From Symbiodinium natans (taxonomy: Eukaryota > Sar > Dinophyceae > Suessiales > Symbiodiniaceae), in contig CAJNDS010002500.1 in the NCBI GenBank assembly GCA_905221605.1, positions 324,994 to 388,993 of the forward strand: a stretch of 64,000 bases of DNA, read 5' to 3'. A program made the position numbers and the translations under genes. Shown piece by piece: positions 10,640 to 22,690 of this stretch. Positions within the stretch are counted from its first letter, which is position 1. Each line of letters opens with the position of its first letter. The notes below the pieces were generated by a model. That model ran no database searches, was not told the origin of the DNA, and was given only the letters and a program-made list of their open reading frames with translations.

Positions 10640-11700
10640 CAAGCGCAGAGCATTGTGCACACGGAGCTGTCAGCAAGTGCAGCGTTGTTGCTAGATTGCT
10701 GCAAGCGGAGCCTTCACCTTTTCCACAAGCCTGAAGTTCAGGACGAGCCAATACTACTTTCAAGACGGCGCGCTGCAAAGTCACCAACTGACAGCATGCT
10801 GTGAACCCTTGCAGGTCTGCTGGAAAGGACTAGAAACGCGGGCCGCAATTTGCAGCATGCGGCAGAGGGCCTCATATTGGCCTGATGCTCTCCGAAAGGA
10901 TGTGGACAACCAACAGGTTCAGGAAGTGCGAATACATTGGACTCTTTCAAGATGGCACGCTACAAACCCAGAGACCGATGGGCTGCAAAGGTATGCTGGA
11001 GAGTACTAGAAGCGTGGGCTGCGTTTTAAAAGGCCGCGCCCGCGAGCTCCAAAAGGATGTGGACAACCAACAACGCTGCTGGAAGCACCTGGCGCACCTG
11101 GCGCGCGTGGCGCGCCTGGCGCGCGCTGCATGGAGACGCCTGGTGGGCCTTGCGATGACAGCCAGGCTTCGAGAGGACCAGCACCCCGTAACTGCCCACT
11201 CTGAACACTTGCCTGCAAGCTTTGACCGCCTTGCAGTGCGCTGGACTTAAATGTCTACCTACCTTTTTGAGCAGTTCTTTTCGTGGTGGCCTCCAGGATC
11301 TGTTCGCGAAAGACCGGCCATGAACAGCAGTCAGGCCAAGTTTTTGAACTGCGCCGACTCTGTGCACAAAGATACGCAAAGCGCAGCGTACCATCAGAAC
11401 AGCACGGCACCTCAAGCGACCGAGGTGCGCAGTGTAGCGCACGGAGCTGTCAGCACCTGCAGTGGTCCACAGTGAACTCGTGTCGTTGTTGCTAGATCGC
11501 TACAAGCGCTTCCTTCACCCTTTCCACATGCAGTTCAGGATGAGCGACAACAGTGGGCACTTTTAAGATGGCACGCTGCAAAGCCAGCAAGTGACTTCCG
11601 GCTGCGAACCCTTGCAGGCATGCTGAAGCGCCGGCCGCATCTTAAAGCATCGCAGCAGAGCGCGGGGCTCATTTTGGCCAGATGCAAGGATCTAAAGAAG
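10640..11700. repeat. Internal subrepeats within copy 1 (about 260 bp, two clear and one partial)
   Basis: 10,640-10,900 and 11,430-11,700 share an ordered set of words: CACGGAGCTGTCAGCA, GTTGTTGCTAGATNGCT, AAGATGGCACGCTGCAAAG and GAACCCTTGCAGG. A shorter copy lies at 10,940-11,070. Copy 2 has the same arrangement at about 24,195-24,420 and 24,985-25,250, so the subduplication came before the large one. Confidence 0.7.
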
Positions 11701-14700
11701 CAACAGCGCTTCTGGAAGCAGCTGGCGCGCGTTGCGTGGGCGTGGACACGCCTGGCGACAGCGAGGAGTGACGGTGAGGCAGCTTCGATGCGGAGGCTTC
11801 GGGAGGACTAGCTCCCTAGTTCCCGCCTCGCTACATGCTCAGCCGTCGAGTGGAGCAGCACTGGGGCGGTGGGAAGCGTTCATAAGTCAAAATTGAGTGT
11901 GTAATTGATGAAGCCACGCACAGAGAGCTCACCTGCAAGTCTTTTGGGGTTCACGACCACGGTCTGTGCGCTGTCACTCCTTCGACTGCTCTCGGATCAA
12001 GCCCTCCTCATTAAACGAGGACCAACATGGTCGCGTCACCGAATTCTTCGGGTCGGAGACAGTAGAAGCACACATCTGCTTCGGAAACATCTTGAATGCC
12101 GCAGGTTGCCATGATAATGAACTTGCCCAAGCACGAGCTGATGAGCCACTGCTGCGTTCGGACACTAGATTCGGCACTGCGGCTTCAGCCCATTCCAACC
12201 GATCCAGCCGTTCCAACCTCCCGCCCCCAAGCAGCGAAGCCGGCACTCGGCCTTGTGGTGATGGCCCGGCATGGGCATTGCCGCTCTTGCTCATGAGCTT
12301 CTCGGCAGAAACCGCGCCTCAAACACAAAACGAGGAGAAAGGCAAGGAAGCCGACCAAGGCCAACGGTGCTTCTCTCCGAGAGCTTCGACGGTCCGAGAG
12401 CCGAGGAGTGGGCACGGCAGGGGCTGCGAGCACGGCCGCGAGCGAGCTGCGGGAGTTTCTTGGAGCTAGGTGGCAGGGCCTGCAGCCTCTACAATTCAGC
12501 CTTCCTGTCGCAAGTTCCGCCTTGCTTCTCATGCCGCAGCTTGCAGGAGTCGGACAAAAGTGCAGGTTTCCGAAAGTTTTTTGCCGTGACATGGTCATAG
12601 GCCAGAGCGGAGGCTGAGAGGAAGGCCACGACAAGGAGCAAAAGGCGAAGCCTCAGAAGGGAGGGCGCAACAGCAACAAGCGTCCCGTCCGGAGTCGCAG
12701 CTGCGTGCCGCGCCCCACAGCGGCTAAGGCTTTGAAGGCTCAGCGAGACAGAGCGCAACGCGCTATTCGCGCGAAGCTAGGCCCCCCCCCCTCCACAAGA
12801 CCAAGAGAGAGACCTCAGGCGGACAGTCACGGCACAGGCCTCTCTAAGGGGCGCCTCTGTTAGGTACTCAGTACTGCCCAGGGTTCCCAGCATCCCCGAG
12901 TCTGTGGGGGGCGGCTCTGCAAAGTCCTGGGCTAAACTAGTTTTAGGGTTTTAGGGGGGCTGAGGGTTTCGGGTTCATTCCCCGAAATACACACACTGAG
13001 TTCCCGAAGCTCTGGAGGTGCTGGGTGGGCTGTGGATCAAGAACGGGCACTTCGCAACTTCTTTGGTGCAGGGCTGTTGAGAAACTTTTCGCGATTTGTT
13101 CACTTCCAGGTAGTTTTGGGGCCTCAGAAGCAGAAACATGGACCACACGTACAGCTCTTCTCGAGCCCGTTTGCCCTGGCTCTCCTCACAAAAGACCTGC
13201 GCAGCAAAGCCTCGTCGCAGTCACCGAACTGGCACAAACCCGTCATTTTGGAACCGATGCCGCCTGCGGGGCTTCTGTTCTCCTTAGGCTCACAGCGACG
13301 AAGTTGAAAGCATAACTCTCTCGCCAGAAGAGAGGGCAGCGAATCGGGTTTAGGGCCATGTGCAGGAGAACCGAGGCGAATCTGCACCGAGAGAACTGGG
13401 AGGGCAGCCCTGCCGGGCCCGCAGAAAGCCCTCAACAACCTTTCAGCCTGTTTCCCCACCCTTTCCAATGTTGATCAATGTTGCTGACATCATTCAGCGT
13501 GCTTCGAGCCAAACGAAGATCTTACAGGGCTTCGAGCTTTTCAGCTTCTCTCAAACATCCCGGACCGCCGAAGCCTCCACGGCAAGAGGATGAGCTCCTG
13601 GAGATGGAGTTTGCAGCACGCGGTCACGCAGTCTGCTCTGCCCAGAGCTCCGGCACAGAAGGCGCCCGTGGTCGAACGATCCCGGCAGTCACCGCAGAAA
13701 CGGGCGCTGCCAACGCGGCCCTTCAGTCAGTGGATGCGGAGGAGGCGAGAGGAGGGACGGAGGGGCTGCAGTTTGGTTCTCGCAAGGCGGGCGAAGCTCA
13801 AGTCGGCTTGAAATTGTGGTCGCAACGAACAGGAGGCCCTCAAGAGGAGGCTGCCGGAGGAAGAACATGGGCAACCCATCGTCGATGCTGCTAGAGTCGG
13901 AGGAGGATCCTTGTGACCATGATCAGGGCTTCATGTGGGTCTCAGCTTCTGTTAAGTAGGCTTCCTCTTCGTCACGAGTCAGGCGCCCATCTTCACTAGG
14001 GGGGCACGTTCTGGAGCTGCTCTGAGTGGCATGCGTTGGAAGCAGCGGGTAGCAGCTAGTGCTGCAGAGCTGCAAAGCTTCGCAAAAGCACCGTGAGCTT
14101 CGTCCTAGCCGAGGCCCTTTGTCGCTCTTGCAAAAGAGCACATGCACACGTCAGACAAATCACTGGAGCATCTTCATTCCTGCCACTTGCTGCCCCAAAC
14201 TATGAGACCTACACTACCTACACATCATCCGTGTTGGTGCAGCAAACAACGAGAGTGGAGAGAGTGGAGAGAGTGGAAGGGGTGTGGAAGGGGTGACTCC
14301 CAGCCTCAGGTGCCATGTTAGACCATGTTCGACCCACATTGACCCACATTCCTTCAGGCACCCCCCCCCCCGCCCCAACGGATGTTCTTTCCATGCAAAG
14401 CTGCTGGCATTGCATGTTTTGGAGAACCGCTGCAAGAAACGGAAAGATGCGCCGCTAGCGAAGGTCGTGGCATCAGGATGCTGTCAGTGTGCTGTCCGCA
14501 CGCAGCTCTCCGGCATTGTGCTGCCCTGCGATCGGTTGGCCTGGGCGCTCCAGACTCTGGCGCGCGAAGTCGGAACGGCTGCGCAGCACGTGCGCAGCAA
14601 GGTTTTGGCCCGCGCGCGTTGCGTCTGGCGGCTCCTGCCAGGGCTGCAGGCCTGGAGTATGCGAAAGGACCCTAAACATCCCCAAACTCCTGCGACCCAA

Positions 14701-15779
14701 ACGCAAGAGCCTCATCCCAGACCCCCTAAACCCTTTGTCAAGCTGCAAGCCCGGCTAAACGCCAGGGACTCATCGACACCAGCTCCGCCTGGAGTTCTGC
14801 AGTCGGAACCTGAGCCAACCCAGCCAGCACGTCGCATCGGACGGGGACAAAGGTTGCATGAGATTGCATGCTTGGCACCGGTAGCGGGCCGTGCTGTAGC
14901 CAGCTGCCATGAAAGCTCACTGCGGCAAAGCCATGGGGTGTCTTTGCGACGCTGGGAGGTTTTGGCCCGGGCGGATATCAGGCGATGGACTTTCAGTGCC
15001 TGCCCTTCCAAGGCACCCAGCTGGAAACAGTCAAGGCAGGCGAAGTGCAGACCGCGAAGAAAACACGCTCGGGAGAGCCCTGCAGGTGACAAGCGCCGGT
15101 GCAGCAAAGAGGGAAGGCAGTGGAAAAGGAATGGCTGGCGGGCTCCCAGGGAATCGACACGCCAGAGGTCCGACCATCCCCTCAACACAGAGGATGCAGG
15201 GTGAGGAGAGGCTCAGAGGGAAGACTCCGCGGTAGCTGCAGTAGCTAACACGAGGTTCCACCATGCTGCCTTGCTCCAGAGGTAGGGTCCCTGTGTTTTG
15301 GTGGTTTAACCTTGTCAGATTCCATTCTTCTTAGAGAGTACCACAACCAAAAGAAGGACATAAAAACTCAGATAAGGTTTAGGTTTTGGAGTTTATTGCT
15401 GGAAGGCCTTGGGGGCTCGAGAAATTTCTCTGGTGTTGTTTGACGAGGTTTTTTGGACAGTATAGCACTGTGGCCATCTGGGACTGATGTTTCGGGGCAG
15501 TACAGCAATGTTGCTGGTTTCGTGCAAGCTGCACAGTACCACGATTACACATGAGATGGTTGCCAAGGAAGTAGCTCAGGCTCAAACCTCCGGTCCGGGT
15601 TTCGGTTTCAGGGTTCCCCCCCTTTGAAGCCTCCAAGGCTTCAAAGAGCTGAACATCCCCGATGCCCCCCCACTGACGCCAAAGCGTTGATGAAGGACGA
15701 GGCAGGTGGACTATGTAAGTACACAAGGGGCATTCTCCCTAGGGGAACCTCCTTAAGAAAGCCGGGGCGCACCCCCAAG

Positions 15780-18240
15780 GCGCGGCAGCCAGCTCCTGAT
15801 AGTGGCAGACTTGGGGCCACCGGGCCTCGCCGATCAGAAGCAACTCGTGGGCTGAGGGGGATATCGGGGCAGTGGCTTCGCGTTCACAGGCTGGCTGCGG
15901 GCATCATAGTCGAAGGCGCAAATGCGCCAACGTGGAGAGGCAGAAACTCTCCACCTCGCTCCGAGCACGGGCGAGGGCAGGGGTGGGGGAGGTCATGGAT
16001 CGGCAGCCAGCGCGCATGCTGTCCACGCAAGGCTGGCGCATGTCGCAGCAATTGAAGCTTTAGCACCCCGTGCACTACCGCTGTGACCCCTCAGAAACAT
16101 CACTGCAGGTGGCAAGGTCTCAGGCCGGCTCCTATGAAAGGTTGCAACCAGGGTCCCAGAAAGTGCTCGGAGACCCCGGAAGACACCCAATCGTCATCCC
16201 ATCGCTTTGCTGCACGTCCAGGCCCGTCCTTGTCGCGGCGCTGCATCTGCACAGCGGAGGTTCAAAGGCCTACCAGGCATGCTGGGATATCGCAGGCTCC
16301 TTGGAGCCCTCAACTGGAACTCGGAGTCCCTGCCCCGCGTCCCCCCGCGAGTCGCATGACGTGCTGTAGCATCACACTGGCCGAGAGAGCCAAGACTTGG
16401 TGCCAGCTGCCCTTGCCTATCGAACTCGGCAAAGCCCGGCAAAGAACTCTTGGGCGAATTGGTCGAGGCTGCCGTGTGTAGCGCAGACGGTCAGACGGTC
16501 AGGCTCTTAGGGTCTCAGGGTTCAGGGCATAACTTTGGTTTGAACACAACTTGACTCGGTGACGTGTCTTGGCCGTGCGGGCATCGGAAGTTGCCTGCCA
16601 TGCTGTGGCTTATCTTTGTTCCAGAGCTGGGACGGGCCATCTTGGCCCGGGGGCCCCAAAGGGCACCCCACGCCGAGGCATCTTCAGCTCAAGTGCTCAC
16701 GTCGCTGGAGTGCTGCCGGCTTGGATCGGCTTGGCCACGGATTTCCACCTGCGCACCGCACAGCGTCGCTGTGTCCCACCTTCAAAAACAATAATGAGCC
16801 TCAGGTGTGTTGAATGCATGGCTGCTGGAGAGACGGTTTCAGCATATCGAGCCTTTGAAGCTCAGTGGAGCCCTTGAACCTGGCAGGAACCCACTCCAAA
16901 ACCCACGATTTGAAGTACCTGAGCGCTTGGCCCTCGCACTGCTTTGACTACCCTGGAATAAGAAAGAGTGCTCATAGCAAGGCTTCAAGTGCGCAGACGG
17001 GCCTGTGGAAGGTACGTGCGTTGCATGCGACAGCGACCAGAGCAACAATCTTCGAGGAGCCTTGCTGATCTTGCAGACATGCGAGGCCGCATCTCCCCAT
17101 CTTCCGCAGAAGAAGCTTCGGAGGCCCCGCTGGGAAAGACGCGAAAGACGCGAGCTTGAAGGAGAGGGCGTGCGGAGAAGTGCAGCGGCTTGAGCGACGC
17201 AAGGCTTCGCAGGGCAAGGGCAGGGACCTCAGGGACCTCAGGGACCTCAGGGACCTGAGCCACAGCCCGTGCAGGAGGAGCAGGAGGAGCAGGAGGAGCC
17301 CTACAGGGCAGCCAACTCCATTTGAGGGGCCTCACCGGGGCTCACAAAACCAAAGGAACTAAGCGCACAAGTCGGGGAGCTCAGATGGGCGAAAATTCGA
17401 CTCAAACATGCTGACTCAGACCCCATCTTCCGCGAAATGGTGCCAAATGGCCGGATGAAGTTGGAGCTGGCAAAGCCGCGGAGACCCCCTAGCAGCTCTA
17501 CAATAGCAACACAGCTTCCCTTTATACACACAAGCTCGGTCAGAGGCAGCGGAATCGCCGGAAGCCAGGAAGGAGCTCCATGTGACATTTGCTTGGGAGG
17601 AAAGATCCGACTCAGACGTGACTCAGAAGGAACGCTCATTTTCCAGGCAATGCAAGCACTAGGGCCGCTAGGGGCTGCCTGCGCATTTGGTGTGTCGTGA
17701 CGTCGCAGCACGCTGAAGGGGGAGCCTCCATGGCACCTGCACAAGGTGCTGTCATCATGTGCATATGGGAAACGAACCCAGAACGAAGCACGAGCAAAGC
17801 CCTCCGCCACACGGCAGCCAGTGCCTGATAGTGGCAGGCCTCGGGCCAACACAACTCGCCAATCAGAAGCCACTCGCAGGCTGGGGGCACTGGGGTGGTG
17901 AGGGTAGTGCCTTCGCATTTACATCGGCAAGAGCCTGGCTTCGGACATCATCCGACGGCGCGACCACGCTAACGAGGAGAGGCATCAACTTGGGCAAACA
18001 CTCGTTCGTGTCCGAACGCAACCGGAAGAATGGGCGAGAGAAGCGCCGTGTGGGGTCATGGATGAGCCGCCAGCGCGCATACAGCTCCTGTCGCACACAC
18101 GTAAGGCTGGCGCAGCTTGTGCAGCTTGCACAGCTCTGAAGTTTTGAGCAGTGTTTTGGGATTTGGCACCTGGGCATAAGCGCTGCGACCCCCTCAGAGG
18201 ATCAATGCAGGTGGCAAGGTCTCAGGCTGGCTCCGGCCGC
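15780..18240. repeat. Older internal duplication: 15,780-16,190 and 17,800-18,240
   Basis: Both halves run CGGCAGCCAG-CTCC/TGCC-TGATAGTGGCAG, then CAATCAGAAG or CGATCAGAAG, GGGCA-GTGGCTTCGC, AAGGCTGGCGCA, and finally GCAGGTGGCAAGGTCTCAGG. They are clearly more diverged than copy 1 is from copy 2. The equivalents in copy 2 are at 29,200-29,600 and 32,850-33,230/33,990-34,370. Confidence 0.7.
17218..17300. repeat. GGGACCTCA and GGAGGAGCA minisatellites
   Basis: Four units of a 9-bp GGGACCTCA repeat, then three of GGAGGAGCA. Copy 2 has about two and one to two units (32,338-32,390), so copy number changed after the duplication. Confidence 0.85.
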
Positions 18241-18633
18241 TCCCAAGAAAAGCATCCAGGACACACCCATCTCAGAAAACCCACGGAACATCACTGAACT
18301 TCGCCTCCTGCCCCAGGCCCTCTGCCGCTGCGGCGCTGCGGTCTGGACTTCATGCTTGGGCTTCGTGGTCGCCAAAACTTTCGGGCGGAGGATTGGGAGG
18401 CAGCGCGGGCAAAGGGCAGCCACGCCACACAAAGTCACAGGCTGAAGCTTCCGCACCACTGGCACGCTGCGGCGCGCTGCAGTGCTCACGCACGCCCTAA
18501 GCAGTGAGCTGAAACCTTGCTGAGTTTTTTTGAAGGGGGACCGAACAGCCATCTTCGTCAGGGGCAACAACACGGCCCGTACACTTGTGATTGTGGGCTG
18601 GGAACAAGCCTCAATATTGGCGAGCCACCGTGC

Positions 18634-19325
18634 TGAGAAAGAGGTGCATCCACCTTGTCCTCACCTGTCTTCGGTGGGATCACAGGGCTCGTGTGCACAA
18701 AGGGTCGGATGAAGGGGGCACAGCCGGCAAAGCCGTGGGGGCCCCCTAGCACTCCAACACACTCACAGGGGCCCTTTATCAACTCAAACTCGGACGGGGG
18801 CAGCAGAACCGCCAGAAGCCAGGAAGGATGTCTATGCGTCGTGTCTGCTTGATGCCTGGACGAAGTCTCAGATCCGCAGGCTTAAAACAAGAGGCCCATG
18901 CGAGGTTGCCAAAACTAGGCAGGGTACCCGTTTGGGGACGTTAACCTATACTCACAGGATTGCAGGGTTCTTTTGTGGTACATCTCCCAGTTGGCAAGCG
19001 CACAAGGTTGCGCCACACACGCCTCGGCTCGTGCGAGGCCAAGAGGCTCGGGTACTTGGGGCAACGACACGGCCCGTACTGTGTTTGTGGGCTGGAAACA
19101 ATCTGAGAAAGAAGTGCATCCACCTTGTCCTCACCTGTCTTCGGTGAGATGACAGGGCTCGTTCACAAAGGGTGAGATTAAGGGAGCACAGCTGGCAAAG
19201 CCGTGGGGGCCCCTTACCACTCCAACACACTCACAGGGGCCCTTGATCCACTTCAATCTCGGACAGGGGGGGCAGCAGAATCGCCAGAAGCCAGGAAAGA
19301 TCTCCATGCGTCGTGGCTGCTTGAG
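18634..19325. repeat. Two tandem-like copies of a roughly 200-bp module
   Basis: Each runs CTGAGAAAGA-GTGCATCCACC, CACCTGTCTTCGGTG, GGCAAAGCCGTGGGGGCCCC, CACTCCAACACACTCACAGG and CCAGAAGCCAGGAA, at about 18,634-18,850 and 19,107-19,325. A more diverged relative is at 17,450-17,600. Copy 2 has this module at about 32,520, 33,653 and 34,792. Confidence 0.75.
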
Positions 19326-19506
19326 GGACGAAGTCTCAGATCCACGGGGCCGAAAACGAGATTCCCAAAACTGGGCAGGGTACCATTTTGGGAGGTTAAC
19401 CTGTATTCAGGATTGCAGGATTCTGTGACACAGATAGAGACGGGCGAACCACAGAGACTTCCAAGCGCCGCGCCGCGCTGCCTCTCAGAGTGGGCCTTTA
19501 TGGGGG

Positions 19507-19556
19507 GGCTAAGTCGGCCAAGTCGGCTAAGTCGGCTAGGTGGACTAAGTGCGCTA
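19507..19556. repeat. GGCTAAGTC 9-bp minisatellite (copy 1, degenerate)
   Basis: About five imperfect units; the partner array at 35,652-35,700 is cleaner. Confidence 0.8.
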
Positions 19557-20338
19557 GGGGATCACTCGCCGCCGATGCAGCTGCCGCAGGCCTGACCAGG
19601 GGGCGACGCACTCCGAGCCGCCCAGGTGCCCCCTCGAAAACCAAAGCTTAAAACACATGTCCACCCCAACCCCCAAGGTCAGATCTAACCTGGATCGGAA
19701 TGTAACTCTTGCTTGAGTCGGACTAGGCTCCCGGGCCTCCATCTGGAACCCCTGCTGCGTCATCTGACATGTTGCCGCTGCTGCCTCTTCCTCAGCCGCG
19801 AAGCACAGCACTGAATGGCGACTAGTGACTGGTACAGATCAGATCCTGCCCCATCACACAAGGACCCAACCCTAAACTCCGAAGCATGTCGACCCTAGTG
19901 CCATAATCCTTCGACCAGCTTCTTAGCGGTCAGCGACATGACTCCTGGAGTTGGCGTGGGCATCAACTGCTCGCAGTATAGCGACCTCCCATCTCGGCGT
20001 CAACCTGAGCACAGCGTCTCACATCGCTGCGTGCAGCAACGGGGGATGCCTGAATGTGGCCAACTCACCTCAGGGCTTTCAGCCGATTCTCCTGAAACCT
20101 TTATACAAGCCCTAAACCCAAGGGCTTTTGTTTTTGTAAGGCATTGAGGGGTTAGATTAGGGTCAAGGGAAGAGCCGATGACCTGGCACGGAAGTAAGAC
20201 GCCTAAGACGACCCCGGCCTCGTGCCCAGGATCTGGGTTGTCAGGTCACCGGGTGGCCCATGGCCTGTGGCACACGTACATTCACTTTCTTCTTTGCAGA
20301 GCCGCCTGTCTGATTTAGCTTGAGGTTCGAGGCTTTCT

Positions 20339-20960
20339 TGAGGGTTTTAGGGCTTTGGGGTTAAGGGTTTTACGGTTTTAGGGGCTCAGGGTGTTAGGGC
20401 TTATAGGGGACTCTTGAGCCTTGCGGTGGCGCATGCTGCAAATCCGCTGCCGACGCATGGAGCAGGGTACCTGGGCAAGAAAGCACACACACAGCAAAAA
20501 AAAACATCCACAAAATGGACCCATCGTAGAGCCACATGTATAAAGACCCGAAGAAACCATAACAAGGGCTCGCAAGAACCGTACATGAACCCACAGTGAG
20601 GACTCATGAGAACTCATACATGAGCCATATATGAGCCCCCCACCCTAAGTCCAAAACCCAAAACCCTAAACCCTAAACAATCTTGAGGCCTACAGCCCTT
20701 GAACGCCCAAATTGAAACGGAGCCCAGGTGCAGCGGGCACATCTGCCGCGGAGGCGCGGGTCATGTGGGAGTATTGCACGGTGGGCGCCGGGGAATTAGC
20801 CAAAGAGGCCCCCTAAGCTGTCTTCCTGCGACGTCAGACTTTCCCTAGGGGGCCATGTACCTGAGGCATACTTTGGCCTCGACTTCCTAGACCCTCAATC
20901 CTCAACCCTCAACCCTAAACCCTAAACCCTAAACCCTCCACCCTAAACCCTAAACCCAAG
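20339..20960. repeat. Telomere-like blocks flanking a conserved 240-bp segment
   Basis: TTTAGGG-type degenerate block at 20,339-20,400, CCCTAAA-type blocks at 20,645-20,680 and 20,889-20,960. The segment between the first two (20,405-20,640) is well kept in copy 2 (36,960-37,170). Together they form an outward-facing C-rich/G-rich bracket. Confidence 0.7.
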
Positions 20961-21065
20961 TAAAGACTTTTCAGGGAACAGTGGACCCTTAGGGTAAACA
21001 GAGGCCACAAAGGCGTTGTTTGGGTATGAGCCTGACAGCCGTTGCATCCAACCAGTCTTTCACAT

Positions 21066-21440
<375 letters not shown>

Positions 21441-21570
21441 GTACAAGGTATGTGCTGGATGCACTGCTGGCCTCAAGAAAGACACTCAGCATGGAGCGGA
21501 TTCCACTTGCTTCCCAGGCAATTGTCTGCAGATCTCACTAGCCTAAAGTCTAAGGGCCCATGTGCCTTAA

Positions 21571-22439
21571 ACATCCTTACTTAAGCCCCGACGATATACA
21601 GCAAGCAGCTTAAAGCCAAAGTCTAGGGCAGGTGTTTTCCGAAAGCACCGTGAAGGGTTCTTCGGAAAGAAACGCTTGCCTAAATACACCACACGAACCA
21701 CACCTCACGAAAATGCACCACTACACCACACTACCCACCACACCACACTACCCCGCCTACACCGCGCGAGCTACACCACTGCACCCTCACCTACACGGCT
21801 GACGCTGCTAACACCGCACTGCTCGACACGCTTCCATGACATTTGTCTTATTTCTTCGGCTGGGGTAGGCTTGGCGGGGGTTAGGGCGACGCACCCGGCT
21901 GCGGGGATAGTGTGTTTTTTGCGCATGTTGAAGCTCGCCCGCGAACCCTCTGCATTAATCGTGCGTGTCGAAGCACTTCCGCAGTGCGTTTTTGCGACGT
22001 CGTCCGTGAACCCTCTGCGGGGAGTCGTCGGGTTCGAGGCGCTCTCGCTGTGCGTTTGTGCGCATTTGCTTCCCCTAGGTGGCCCCCGGAGCGGGCTGGA
22101 AACTGGCTCTTTTGTAGTACCAACTAAGCGAAATGCTTCTTCGAAAGCCAAAATCGTGGTGCTCCAATGCCGGGTGTTCGAAAACCTCGCAAATATCGCG
22201 GTTACTTAATTCCAGGCGTGCGAAAACCTCGCCAAATTCGTGTTTATTCAATTCCATCCGAAAACCTCGCAAAGATCGTGGTCTGTAAAGTCCGGGTGTC
22301 CGAAACCCTCGCGAAAAATGGGGCTGGTTATTGAATGTTATTGAGCCAACATTGCAGGTGGAACCAGGGGCTGCAGTGAAGACAAGCGCGGGTGAACCAC
22401 TGCAAGGACTCTGCGCTCCCCAACACTGCTACACTCGAC
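21571..22439. other. Spacer between the two large copies, no gene seen
   Basis: Contains an ACCACA-rich stretch at 21,680-21,790 and a short minisatellite near its right end. Open frames here (such as 21,676-22,209) are Thr/His-rich products of simple sequence. Confidence 0.5.
22165..22312. repeat. CGAAAACCTCGC minisatellite, four units of about 45-50 bp
   Basis: The 12-mer CGAAAACCTCGC (last unit CGAAACCCTCGC) recurs at about 22,179, 22,220, 22,258 and 22,300, each followed by AAATNTCG-like and TTCAATTCC-like words. Confidence 0.8.
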
Positions 22440-22690
22440 GGCTTTTGACTCAACGAAGCATCTGTGACATCTCATGGCGTGTTGGCCTCAGGTGTCCTTG
22501 AGAGAGATCGGGTTCGCAGCTGACGGAACCCATGGCATTCGGCCTAGTGCGGGCCATAAACCTGAATCATCTCTCGGTCTCGCAGAAGTGCTCGCCGCCA
22601 AGAACTTATGGTCCAGAAGGGGCCTGGAACTGCGAATCGGAGCCTCAGCCCCATACCACAAAGCCGGCCTTTTGTTCACTTCCCTACCAT
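22440..22690. repeat. Single diverged relative of the 216-bp satellite
   Basis: Shares CTTTTGACTCAAC, GGTGTCCTTGA, TCGCAGCTGAC, ATCATCTCTCGGTCTC and CATCCTGATTTAGCCTCTC in the same order as 8,500-8,790. Present once, not amplified. Confidence 0.75.

Noticed and set aside
13478-13894. 138-codon frame with a 147-codon counterpart (27,049-27,492)
   Set aside because: Two compensating indels give different middle parts, but both ends agree. Interesting but explainable by chance; no domain or signal found.
14284-15204. 306-codon open frame in copy 1
   Set aside because: The same frame is broken in copy 2 after about 150 codons by a small deletion near 28,330, and the translation has no domain features.
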